A stretch of 64,000 bases of DNA from an uncultured Clostridia bacterium (GTDB lineage: Bacteria > Bacillota > Clostridia > Lachnospirales > Lachnospiraceae). Every line of letters begins with the position of its first letter. Position 1 is the stretch's first letter. The stretch covers positions 30,352-94,351 of the forward strand of contig CAOKDX010000011.1 of NCBI GenBank assembly GCA_948467395.1, given 5' to 3'. This document shows, piece by piece, positions 1-7,615 of the stretch. The notes under the pieces are model-generated. The model made no database searches and had not been told where the DNA came from. It saw nothing but the letters and a program-made list of their open reading frames with translations. A program made the position numbers and the translations under genes.

Positions 1-347
1 GCTATATTTCGGATTCCTTTGTCCATGAACAGTGCCTGGTGGTGCGGGAGGAGGGGAAGGCGGTTCTCTTTTCCGGCTGTGCCCACAACGGAATTCTCAA
101 TATCCTTGACCGGTACAGGGAGCTGTACGGCACAGAGCCGGATGCAGTGGTGAGCGGTTTCCATTTGATGAAGAAGACGGAGCATACAGAGGAAGAAATG
201 CAGAATATCAGAGAAACGGCCTGTGAATTACAGAGGCTCCGGACAGTTTTTTACACCTGCCACTGTACGGGGGTTCCGGCTTATGAAATGATGAAAGAGA
301 TCATGGGGGATCAGCTGCACTATGTTCATTGCGGGGAAGAGATCTGA
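1..347 (+). CDS. MBL-fold metallo-hydrolase, C-terminal part
   Basis: This is the 3' end of a gene that begins left of the window; the frame is open from base 3. The visible residues include FSGCAHNG, followed by a helix and VVSGFHL, then a C-terminal HCTG motif. This pattern matches metallo-beta-lactamase-fold hydrolases related to the archaeal/clostridial 7,8-dihydropterin-6-yl-methyl-4-(ribofuranosyl)aminobenzene-phosphate synthase-like group. The His in CAHNG and the GFH motif would be metal ligands or active-site residues in that family. Substrate cannot be told from this fragment. The internal GTG at 39 is not the start, because coding-like sequence continues upstream of it. Confidence 0.75.
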   Translation, partial: YISDSFVHEQCLVVREEGKAVLFSGCAHNGILNILDRYRELYGTEPDAVVSGFHLMKKTEHTEEEMQNIRETACELQRLRTVFYTCHCTGVPAYEMMKEIMGDQLHYVHCGEEI

Positions 348-413
348 AAAAAACAATAGCATTTTCTTGTAATTTGTAATACAATATAGAAAAAAGGAAG
401 GCGGGGGCGGTAT

Positions 414-704
414 ATGAAATGCAGAAGAGTTGAGATGGATGCGGATGTTGTGAAATATGAACTGGATAAGGGGCTGGAAGACGGCTTTGAATTGTGGGCG
501 GATGTTGTCACTAAGGGCTGGATCGTGACGGATACGCTGATTAAGGTCACCAATGAGAATGGTTTCATCGTATGTCCCTATATTGTACATAGGAGGGGAA
601 GAACCTTTATCGGTGAGAATGATTATATTATTACGGATGCAGACGGAACGAAGCATGTGTGCGGCGAGGATAAGATATTCCAGCGGTACGCGAAGACAGA
701 GTAG
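414..704 (+). CDS. small conserved-looking protein of unknown function
   Basis: A 96-residue soluble protein with no signal peptide or membrane segment. The ATG at 414 follows an AAGGAAGG-like ribosome site about 10 bases upstream. The sequence is acidic with short beta-like stretches; its second half (GENDYIITDADGTKHVC, then IFQRYAKTE) resembles small single-domain proteins with a pattern of 'protected from writing, then phrase ending in xxFxxxY', possibly the PGDYG type, but that is only a guess. It stands alone between the MBL-fold gene and the trp promoter. Function is unknown. Confidence 0.6.
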   Translation: MKCRRVEMDADVVKYELDKGLEDGFELWADVVTKGWIVTDTLIKVTNENGFIVCPYIVHRRGRTFIGENDYIITDADGTKHVCGEDKIFQRYAKTE

Positions 705-755
705 CAGCCCGATGGCGCCAATTTGAACCCGCCGTTGAACTGGCAAAAGTTTCTG

Positions 756-784
756 TTGACATCCGACAGGGAACATGATATTCT
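756..784 (+). promoter_or_regulatory. sigma-A promoter of the trp operon
   Basis: TTGACA at 756-761 and TATTCT at 779-784 are separated by exactly 17 bases. Transcription would start near 791, just before the T-box leader, which fits the usual leader length of about 290 bases. No other good promoter lies between here and trpE. Confidence 0.75.
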
Positions 785-789
785 TGTAA

Positions 790-1080
790 AAGATTAATAA
801 GTCAAACCGTTGAGGCGGAGATAACGGCAATGATGCCTTTACAGAGAGTCCGGGATGCTGAGAACCGGGCGGGAAACAAGTTGTCAAATGGACCGCTGAG
901 GGTGCAGTCAAATGTGGGTTTCCACAGAGTATTCTGCAACGTGTGGGCATACGTCAGTTGCCGGGGATATGCTGGTATCCTGCTAAGCGCACAGGTCGTT
1001 CCTGTGAATCAAGGTGGCACCGCGGATATGTTGATTATTCGTCCTTGACAGAATGTGTTTTTCTGTCAGGGACTTTTTTT
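790..1080 (+). promoter_or_regulatory. T-box leader (tRNA-Trp sensing) of the trp operon
   Basis: The leader has the landmarks of a T-box riboswitch. The stem I distal motif AGAGAGTCCGGGATGCTGAG begins near 843. A TGG codon at 889-891, followed by ACCGCTGAG, is well placed as the Trp specifier. The T-box core AAGGTGGCACCGCG lies at 1011-1024. The bulge reads TGGC, whose last base would pair with a G discriminator; tRNA-Trp usually has G73, so specifier and bulge agree. A factor-independent terminator follows at 1041-1080. By family knowledge, uncharged tRNA-Trp stabilises the antiterminator and lets RNA polymerase reach trpE. The specifier assignment is read by eye and not folded. Confidence 0.9.
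1041..1080 (+). terminator. T-box regulated terminator
   Basis: GTCCTTGACAG at 1041-1051 pairs with CTGTCAGGGAC (11 bp, one G-U), followed by seven T. The 5' arm lies just after the T-box core, as expected for the terminator that competes with the antiterminator. Confidence 0.9.
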
Positions 1081-1138
1081 GCTTATCGGCTCCCTGACAG
1101 AGGGTTCCTCATATGCGAAACAGGAAAAGGAGGCTGGT

Positions 1139-2605
1139 ATGGAAGTCAGACCGGATTTACAGGAAATTAAAAAAATAGCGGCGGTGGGGAAGTATGATAT
1201 CCTTCCCGTGAGCTGTGAAATTCTTTCGGATATCTGCACACCCATCGGGGCGATGAAGATACTGAAAAATAAATCGACGCACTGTTATATGCTGGAGTCG
1301 GCATGGCAGGACGAAAAATGGGGGCGTTATACATTTCTCGGATATGACCCGAAGCTGGAGATCACATGCATGGATGGCGAGATGAGAGCTGGGGATAAGA
1401 CATTCAGGACAGAGGACCCCTCGGCGTTTCTGCGGCAGCTTTTATCTGGTTACCGGAGTCCCCGTTATGAGTATCTTCCCTCTTTTACGGGGGGGCTGGT
1501 GGGATATTTTTCCTACGATTATCTTGGCTATGGCGAACCGGCTGTCCGGACAGAGGCGCAGGACAACGAGGCGTTTAAGGACATGGATCTGATGCTCTTT
1601 GATAAGGTGATCGCTTTCGACAATTTTCGTCAGAAGATCATTCTCATTGTCAATATGCCGCTGGATGATCCGGATACAGGCTACAGGCAGGTGGTGAGGG
1701 AATTGGAGGAGCTGTGTGGGCTGCTGCGGACCGGCGGGCCGGCTGAGGACGCCGCCGGACATTTGCTGGGGGAGGTCACTCCGCTGTTTGACAGAGAAAC
1801 CTATTGTGAAATGGTGGAGAGGGCGAAGAACAATATCCGGGAGGGCGATATATTCCAGATCGTTTTGTCTAACCGCCTCTCGGCCCCCTTTGAGGGAAGT
1901 CTCCTGAATACGTACCGTATTCTGAGAACCATTAACCCATCCCCCTATATGTTCTATTTTGCCGGTACGGATGTAGAGGTGGCGGGGGCGTCCCCGGAGA
2001 CTCTGGTGAAACTGGAGGACGGGATTCTGCACACCTTTCCCCTTGCCGGTACAAGACCGAGAGGAAGGACGGAGGAGGAGGACCAGAAGCTGCGGGAGGA
2101 GCTGCTGGCCGATGAGAAGGAGCTTGCCGAACACAATATGCTGGTGGATCTGGGACGGAATGATCTGGGGAAGATCAGTAAATTCGGATCTGTCCGGGTG
2201 GAAAAGCTGCATTCTATCGAAGCCTACTCCCATGTGATGCACATAGGATCCACCGTCAGGGGGGAGATCCGGGAGGGGTGTGATGCCCTGGATGCGGTGG
2301 AAGCCGTACTTCCTGCCGGGACGCTATCCGGTGCTCCCAAGATCCGGGCATGTCAGCTGATCGGCGCGTTAGAGGACAACAAACGGGGCATCTATGGCGG
2401 CGCCATTGGATACATTGATTTTTCCGGAAATATGGATACCTGTATCGCCATCCGGATCGCCTATAAGAAAAACGGCAGGGTATTTGTCCGGAGCGGGGCT
2501 GGCATCGTGGCCGATTCGGTTCCCGAAAAGGAATATCAGGAGTGCATCAATAAGGCGAAGGCGGTGGTGAATGCGCTGAAGCTGGCAGAGGAGGTGGACG
2601 CATGA
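1139..2605 (+). CDS. trpE: anthranilate synthase component I
   Basis: Encodes a 488-residue chorismate-binding enzyme that, with TrpG, converts chorismate and glutamine (or ammonia) to anthranilate. The ATG at 1139 follows AAAAGGAGG at a good distance. The open frame extends upstream to 1055, but that part lies in the leader terminator and is not likely to be translated. Motifs of the family are visible: GDIFQIVLSNR, SPSPYMFY-like NPSPYMFYF, ASPETLV, LPAGTLSGAPK, and a C-terminal VRSGAGIVADS. Feedback-binding residues near the N terminus (LLESA-like MLESA) are present, so tryptophan inhibition is likely. It overlaps trpG by four bases (ATGA). Confidence 0.95.
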   Translation: MEVRPDLQEIKKIAAVGKYDILPVSCEILSDICTPIGAMKILKNKSTHCYMLESAWQDEKWGRYTFLGYDPKLEITCMDGEMRAGDKTFRTEDPSAFLRQLLSGYRSPRYEYLPSFTGGLVGYFSYDYLGYGEPAVRTEAQDNEAFKDMDLMLFDKVIAFDNFRQKIILIVNMPLDDPDTGYRQVVRELEELCGLLRTGGPAEDAAGHLLGEVTPLFDRETYCEMVERAKNNIREGDIFQIVLSNRLSAPFEGSLLNTYRILRTINPSPYMFYFAGTDVEVAGASPETLVKLEDGILHTFPLAGTRPRGRTEEEDQKLREELLADEKELAEHNMLVDLGRNDLGKISKFGSVRVEKLHSIEAYSHVMHIGSTVRGEIREGCDALDAVEAVLPAGTLSGAPKIRACQLIGALEDNKRGIYGGAIGYIDFSGNMDTCIAIRIAYKKNGRVFVRSGAGIVADSVPEKEYQECINKAKAVVNALKLAEEVDA

Positions 2606-3183
2606 TTCTGCTGATTGATAACTATGACAGCTTTTCCTACAATCTCTATCAGCTCATCGGTGAGATGGAACCGGATATCTGCGTGGTCCGAAACGATGAG
2701 GTGACAGTGGAAGAGATAGAGTCCATGAAACCGGATCACATTATCCTGTCACCCGGTCCGGGCAGGCCAGAGGATGCCGGGATCATCGTAGAGGCAGTGA
2801 GAACGCTGGGCAGGCAGATTCCCCTCCTGGGTGTCTGTCTGGGGCATCAGGCAGTCTGCCTGGCGTTTGGAGGCGTTATCACCTATGCGGGTGAGCTGAT
2901 GCACGGAAAGCCTTCCGAGGTTCGTTTTCAGGGGGACTGCCCTTTGTTCCGGGGCTGTCCGGAGACTGCGCCGGTGGCGCGTTACCACTCCCTGGCGGCG
3001 GACCGGGATAAGATACCGGATGAATTGCTGGTCACGGCGGTAACTGCCGACGGTGAGGTAATGGCTGTCCAGCACAGGGAATATCCTATCTTTGGAGTGC
3101 AGTTTCATCCGGAATCTATTATGACGCCGGACGGCACGAGGATGATACGGAATTTTATTGATAGAAAGGAATCGTGGAAATAG
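2602..3183 (+). CDS. trpG: anthranilate synthase component II (glutamine amidotransferase)
   Basis: A 193-residue class I glutamine amidotransferase that supplies ammonia to TrpE. The catalytic Cys79 lies in GVCLGHQ, and the His169/Glu171 pair lies in VQFHPES. The N terminus (LLIDNYDSFSYNL) and SPGPGRPEDAG are typical of TrpG/PabA. Because it is embedded in trp, the main partner is TrpE, though in organisms lacking pabA the same subunit may serve PabB. Start codon overlaps the trpE stop (ATGA), indicating translational coupling. Confidence 0.95.
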   Translation: MILLIDNYDSFSYNLYQLIGEMEPDICVVRNDEVTVEEIESMKPDHIILSPGPGRPEDAGIIVEAVRTLGRQIPLLGVCLGHQAVCLAFGGVITYAGELMHGKPSEVRFQGDCPLFRGCPETAPVARYHSLAADRDKIPDELLVTAVTADGEVMAVQHREYPIFGVQFHPESIMTPDGTRMIRNFIDRKESWK

Positions 3184-3224
3184 AAACGCTGCGGATCGGG
3201 CATGTATGAATGGAGGGAAATAAC

Positions 3225-4256
3225 ATGATCAAAGAGGCAATCATTAAAATAGTAAATAAAGGGGATCTCACTTACGATGAAGCGTACACCGTTATGAATG
3301 AGATTATGAGTGGAGAGACTACACCCACACAGAATGCAGCATTTTTGGCGGCGCTTTCCACCAAGAGCGCCCGGGCGGAGACGACGGATGAGATTGCCGG
3401 CTGCGCCGCAGCCATGCGGGACAATGCAGTCCGGGTAGACACGGGGATGGAATTATTTGAGATCGTTGGCACGGGAGGGGATAATGCCCACAGCTTCAAT
3501 ATCTCCACTACCTCAGCTCTGGTGGCGGCGGCAGGCGGGCTAAAGGTGGCGAAGCACGGCAACCGCGCCGCTTCTTCCCAGTGCGGTACGGCGGATTGTC
3601 TGGAGGCCCTGGGGGTTAATATCCAGCAGAGTCCCGAACAGTGTATTAAGCTTTTGAATGAGGTGGGAATGTGTTTCTTTTTCGCCCAGAAATATCATAC
3701 CTCTATGAAATATGTGGGCGGTATCCGCAGAGAGCTTGGCTTCCGCACGGTTTTCAATATTCTGGGTCCACTAACCAATCCTGGCAGTCCTGTTATGCAG
3801 CTGCTGGGTGTGTATGATGAATATCTGGTGGAGCCCCTTGCCCAGGTTCTCATCAATCTTGGTGTGAGACGGGGCATGGTAGTTTATGGACAGGATAAGC
3901 TGGATGAGATCTCCTTAAGCGCACCTACTACGGTATGTGAGTTTCGGGACGGCTGGTTCCGCTCTTATGTAATCCGGCCGGAGGATTTCGGGCTTGCCCG
4001 CTGTCAGAAGGAGGATCTTGCAGGAGGCACGCCGGAGGAGAATGCGAGGATTACTCTCTCTATCCTCAATGGGGAAAAAGGGCACCGGCGAAATGCGGTA
4101 CTGATGAATGCAGGTGCGGCGCTGTATGTCGGTGGGAAGGCCGGAAGCATGGAGGAGGGGATTGAGCTGGCAGCAGAGATGATCGATTCCGGCCGGGCGT
4201 ACGAAACGCTTCAGAAAATGATCGCTGTGAGCGGATGCGGGGAGGAAGAGACATGA
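3225..4256 (+). CDS. trpD: anthranilate phosphoribosyltransferase
   Basis: A 343-residue enzyme transferring phosphoribose from PRPP to anthranilate. The glycine-rich PRPP site [14 protein letters not shown] and the KHGNRAASS motif are intact, and length is normal for stand-alone TrpD. I chose the ATG at 3225 since GGAGGG at 3212-3217 is placed seven bases upstream; an in-frame ATG at 3210 overlaps that ribosome site. It follows trpG after 41 bases and overlaps trpC by four. Confidence 0.95.
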   Translation: MIKEAIIKIVNKGDLTYDEAYTVMNEIMSGETTPTQNAAFLAALSTKSARAETTDEIAGCAAAMRDNAVRVDTGMELFEIVGTGGDNAHSFNISTTSALVAAAGGLKVAKHGNRAASSQCGTADCLEALGVNIQQSPEQCIKLLNEVGMCFFFAQKYHTSMKYVGGIRRELGFRTVFNILGPLTNPGSPVMQLLGVYDEYLVEPLAQVLINLGVRRGMVVYGQDKLDEISLSAPTTVCEFRDGWFRSYVIRPEDFGLARCQKEDLAGGTPEENARITLSILNGEKGHRRNAVLMNAGAALYVGGKAGSMEEGIELAAEMIDSGRAYETLQKMIAVSGCGEEET

Positions 4257-5041
4257 CGATACTGGATGAGCTTGCAGGGTATGCCCGGCAGCGGACAGAA
4301 GAGGCGAAGAGAAAGGCGCCGCCGGAGCTGGTGAGGCAGCAGGCGCTATCTCTTCCCCGGGGAGTATTTTCTTTTGAGAAGGCATTAAATAAGGAAGGGC
4401 TTTCCTTTATCTGTGAATGTAAAAAGGCTTCGCCCTCCCGGGGCATTATTGCGGAAGATTTTCCATATCTGCAAATTGCAGCAGAGTATGAGGCGGCAGG
4501 GGCCGACGCGGTCTCTGTGTTGACGGAGCCGAAATGGTTTCTTGGGAGCGACCGGTATCTTCGGGAGATTGCCGCCCGTGTATCCATACCGTGCCTGCGG
4601 AAGGATTTTACGGTGGATGAATATATGATCTACGAGGCGAAGCTCCTTGGCGCCTCGGCCGTCCTGCTGATCTGCTCTATCCTCAGCGGGGAACAGATCC
4701 GGGAATATCTCGGCCTCTGTGATGAACTGGGGATGTCGGCGCTGGTGGAGGCCCACGATGGGAAAGAAATACAGACGGCGGTGGAGGCCGGAGCCAGGAT
4801 GATCGGAGTAAATAACCGGAATCTCAAAGATTTTTCGGTGGATGTGGGAAGGAGCCGGGAGCTCCGGGAGCAGATTCCCCGGGATATTTTGTTTGTAGCG
4901 GAGAGCGGTATTTCCCACACCAGTGACATTTCAGATCTTGTGGCGGCGGGGGCTGACGCCGTACTGATTGGGGAGTTTCTGATGAAATCAGAGGATAAGA
5001 GGGCAGCTCTTCAGGAGCTGCGTGTATCAGCCAGACATTAA
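4253..5041 (+). CDS. trpC: indole-3-glycerol phosphate synthase
   Basis: A 262-residue single-domain TIM barrel that closes the indole ring (CdRP to indole-3-glycerol phosphate). Characteristic residues are in [13 protein letters not shown] (Glu55, Lys57), LRKDF, and the phosphate-binding C-terminal strands GVNNRNL and AESGI. It is not fused to TrpF; the length accounts for one domain only. Start overlaps the trpD stop (ATGA). The next gene is trpB, with no room for trpF. Confidence 0.95.
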   Translation: MTILDELAGYARQRTEEAKRKAPPELVRQQALSLPRGVFSFEKALNKEGLSFICECKKASPSRGIIAEDFPYLQIAAEYEAAGADAVSVLTEPKWFLGSDRYLREIAARVSIPCLRKDFTVDEYMIYEAKLLGASAVLLICSILSGEQIREYLGLCDELGMSALVEAHDGKEIQTAVEAGARMIGVNNRNLKDFSVDVGRSRELREQIPRDILFVAESGISHTSDISDLVAAGADAVLIGEFLMKSEDKRAALQELRVSARH

Positions 5042-5062
5042 GGTGCAGGATTGGAGGACAAT

Positions 5063-6253
5063 ATGACGAATAAAAAGGGACGCTTTGGTATCCATGGGGG
5101 ACAGTATATCCCCGAGACACTGATGAATGCGGTGATCGAGCTGGAAGAAGCATACAATAAATATAAAGCGGATCCGGAGTTTAACCGGGAGCTGAATACA
5201 CTGTTAAATGAATATGCGGGGAGACCCTCCCGGCTGTACTACGCCGAAAAGATGACCCGGGACCTGGGCGGGGCAAAGATTTATCTCAAACGGGAGGATC
5301 TGAACCACACCGGATCCCACAAGATTAACAATGTTCTGGGGCAGGCGCTGCTGGCCAAAAAGATGGGGAAGACCCGCCTGATCGCCGAGACCGGGGCCGG
5401 ACAGCATGGGGTTGCCACCGCCACTGCCGCCGCACTGCTGGGAATGGAGTGTGTTGTCTTTATGGGAGAGGAGGACACAGTCCGCCAGGCGCTGAACGTC
5501 TACCGTATGCGGCTTTTGGGGGCCGAGGTGGTCACAGTGAAGACAGGGACAGCAACGCTGAAGGATGCTGTGTCGGAGGCTATGCGGGAGTGGACCTCCC
5601 GGATCAGTGACACACATTACTGTCTTGGCTCCGTGATGGGACCGCATCCATTTCCCATGATCGTCCGGGATTTCCAATCCTTTATCTCCAAAGAGATAAA
5701 GGAACAGCTCCTGGCCAGGGAGGGAAGACTTCCGGACGCCGTGGTAGCCTGCGTCGGTGGCGGATCCAATGCCATGGGCAGCTTCTATCACTTCATAGAG
5801 GACCGGGAGGTAAGGCTTGTGGGATGTGAAGCGGCGGGGAGGGGAATCGATACTTTTGAGACTGCCGCCACTGTCAACACGGGTAAGGTAGGTATTTTCC
5901 ATGGAATGAAATCCTATTTCTGCCAGGACGAATATGGACAGATCGCGCCGGTATACTCCATTTCCGCAGGGCTGGATTACCCTGGCATCGGACCGGAGCA
6001 CGCTTACCTGCACGATACGGGACGGGCTGAATATGTGCCAGTGACGGATGAGGAGGCGGTAAATGCATTTGAATATCTGTCGAAAACGGAGGGGATCATT
6101 CCCGCCATCGAGTCTGCCCACGCCATTGCCCATGTGATAAAGATGGCGCCATCCATGAGACAGGATCAGATTATTGTTGTTACTATTTCCGGCAGGGGCG
6201 ATAAGGATTGCGCCGCCATTGCCCGCTACAGAGGGGAGGATATTCATGAGTAA
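5063..6253 (+). CDS. trpB: tryptophan synthase beta chain
   Basis: A 396-residue PLP enzyme that joins indole and serine. The PLP lysine is Lys87 in [10 protein letters not shown]; the GGGSNAMG phosphate loop and [10 protein letters not shown] are intact. Length and motifs fit the ordinary TrpB1 type that pairs with TrpA. The ATG at 5063 has GGAGGA just upstream; the open frame begins with a TTG twelve bases earlier that overlaps this ribosome site. It lies 21 bases after trpC, in the place where trpF stands in many related operons, and overlaps trpA by eight. Confidence 0.95.
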   Translation: MTNKKGRFGIHGGQYIPETLMNAVIELEEAYNKYKADPEFNRELNTLLNEYAGRPSRLYYAEKMTRDLGGAKIYLKREDLNHTGSHKINNVLGQALLAKKMGKTRLIAETGAGQHGVATATAAALLGMECVVFMGEEDTVRQALNVYRMRLLGAEVVTVKTGTATLKDAVSEAMREWTSRISDTHYCLGSVMGPHPFPMIVRDFQSFISKEIKEQLLAREGRLPDAVVACVGGGSNAMGSFYHFIEDREVRLVGCEAAGRGIDTFETAATVNTGKVGIFHGMKSYFCQDEYGQIAPVYSISAGLDYPGIGPEHAYLHDTGRAEYVPVTDEEAVNAFEYLSKTEGIIPAIESAHAIAHVIKMAPSMRQDQIIVVTISGRGDKDCAAIARYRGEDIHE

Positions 6254-7034
6254 GATTACGTCGGCCTTTGAAAACGGAAAGGCATTTATTCCATTTATTA
6301 CCTGCGGTGATCCGGATCTGGAGACCACCGCGGCGGCTGTCCGTGCCGCGGCACAGAACGGGGCGGATCTCATCGAGCTTGGCATTCCCTTTTCGGATCC
6401 CACGGCAGAGGGACCGGTGATTCAGGGGGCCAGTCTCCGGGCGCTGAAGGGCGGCGCCACCACAGATAAAATCTTTGGGCTTGTCCGGGAGCTGCGCCGG
6501 GATGTAACGGTGCCCTTTGTGTTTATGACGTATTCGAATGTGGTGTTCTCGTATGGGGCGGAACGCTTCGCAGCGTCCTGCAGGGAGTCCGGGGTGGAGG
6601 GTATCATCCTGCCGGATCTGCCCTTTGAGGAGAAGGAGGAATTCGTTCCAGTCTTTCATCAGTACGGTGTGGAGCTGCTCTCCCTCATCGCACCAACCTC
6701 GGAGAACCGTATTGCCATGATTGCCAGGGAGGCGGAGGGATTTCTGTATATCGTGTCAAGTCTTGGTGTGACGGGAACAAGAGAAGAGATTCGAACAGAT
6801 CTTGCTTCTATCGTAGAGGTGGTCCGACAGAATACCAGCATTCCCTGCGCCATCGGCTTCGGCATCTCCACACCGGAACAGGCAGAGAAGATGGCGGGGA
6901 TCTCAGACGGCGCCATCGTAGGGTCTGCCATTATCGAGATCATCGGAAAATATGGCAGGAGCGCACCGGCATACGTGGGGGAATATGTCCGGGAGATGAA
7001 GGATGCGGTGATACGGGGGAGCTATAATAGATAG
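6246..7034 (+). CDS. trpA: tryptophan synthase alpha chain
   Basis: A 262-residue TIM barrel cleaving indole-3-glycerol phosphate to indole and glyceraldehyde-3-phosphate. Glu44 in [10 protein letters not shown] corresponds to the catalytic Glu of the family. The second acidic residue is Glu55 in the TAEGPVIQ motif, where enterobacterial enzymes have Asp; this variant is, as far as I recall, common in Firmicutes and not a sign of inactivity. The ATG at 6246 overlaps trpB by eight bases. It is the last gene of the operon, followed by a short hairpin terminator. Confidence 0.95.
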   Translation: MSKITSAFENGKAFIPFITCGDPDLETTAAAVRAAAQNGADLIELGIPFSDPTAEGPVIQGASLRALKGGATTDKIFGLVRELRRDVTVPFVFMTYSNVVFSYGAERFAASCRESGVEGIILPDLPFEEKEEFVPVFHQYGVELLSLIAPTSENRIAMIAREAEGFLYIVSSLGVTGTREEIRTDLASIVEVVRQNTSIPCAIGFGISTPEQAEKMAGISDGAIVGSAIIEIIGKYGRSAPAYVGEYVREMKDAVIRGSYNR

Positions 7035-7051
7035 AATTTCATCTAAATCAG

Positions 7052-7080
7052 TTGTATATGTCATCTATCCATGTTACAAT
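7052..7080 (+). promoter_or_regulatory. putative promoter for the His/Cys-rich peptide gene
   Basis: TTGTAT at 7052-7057 and TACAAT at 7075-7080 are spaced by 17 bases. Start of transcription near 7087 would place the small hairpin at 7091-7104 at the very 5' end of the message. Confidence 0.55.
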
Positions 7081-7090
7081 GAAAAAAATC

Positions 7091-7113
7091 AGCCAGCTCT
7101 GGCTTACTTTTTC
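7091..7113 (+). terminator. short terminator after trpA
   Basis: AGCCAG-CT-CTGGCT (6 bp, 2-base loop) is followed by TACTTTTTC. It is short, but it is the only termination-like signal between trpA and the next gene. Confidence 0.55.
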
Positions 7114-7136
7114 AGGAACAGGAGGTGACTTAGGAA

Positions 7137-7520
7137 ATGAAGAAAATGATTCTGATCTTTGCTGCTGTCCTTATGATCCTGCCATCGGCAGTGACAGCAC
7201 AGGCGCATGGACATCATGGAAATAGTCATCACAGTACGGTGAAGAAAACGTATGCTCCCTGTACGGTGTCTGGTTGTCATAAGACAGGCCAGCACAGGCA
7301 CAACAACAAATATTATAATGGAAGCTGTATTACCTACAGGCAGTGTACGGTGTCTGGCTGTCATAAGAATGCAAAGCACAGGCACAAGGGGAAATGTTAT
7401 TACGGGCATGCCTCCGGCGGCAGAAGATACAGCCAGTGTACGGTATTAAACTGCCGCAAGACCAGGAAACATAAGCACAATGGAAAATACTACTACGGTC
7501 ATTCCACCATCAGGCAGTAG
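7137..7520 (+). CDS. secreted His/Cys-rich triple-repeat protein
   Basis: A 127-residue protein with a clear signal peptide (about residues 1-22, ending VTAQA). The mature part begins with a His-rich stretch (HGHHGNSHH) and then has three tandem copies of a unit of about 30 residues with the pattern CTVxxCxKxxxHxHxxKYYxG. Each copy carries two Cys and at least two His, an arrangement that could bind a metal such as zinc or copper, or form disulfides. Basic residues are abundant. Start ATG at 7137 is preceded by GGAGGTGA. I do not recognise a named family; metal binding is an inference from composition only. A strong terminator follows the gene. Confidence 0.75.
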   Translation: MKKMILIFAAVLMILPSAVTAQAHGHHGNSHHSTVKKTYAPCTVSGCHKTGQHRHNNKYYNGSCITYRQCTVSGCHKNAKHRHKGKCYYGHASGGRRYSQCTVLNCRKTRKHKHNGKYYYGHSTIRQ

Positions 7521-7552
7521 AATATATGGCAGCATGATACAGGAATCAATTG

Positions 7553-7594
7553 AAATATTTGTCTGTGTCCCAAGGGATGCAGGCAAATATTTTT
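7553..7594 (+). terminator. strong intrinsic terminator or attenuator before the M60 gene
   Basis: AAATATTTG at 7553-7561 pairs with CAAATATTT at 7584-7592; further inward pairing CTG/CAG and GTCCC/GGGAT closes the stem around an AA loop, and T residues follow. The ribosome site of the next gene begins about 14 bases later, leaving no room for a separate promoter between them, so this signal may act as an attenuator. Confidence 0.75.
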
Positions 7595-7615
7595 GTATCT
7601 TAATAGGAGGTATCT

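Noticed and set aside
5204-6403. A 399-codon open frame on the - strand across trpB and trpA
   Set aside because: It is a shadow of two certain genes with intact catalytic motifs; its own translation has no recognisable domain and no ribosome site.
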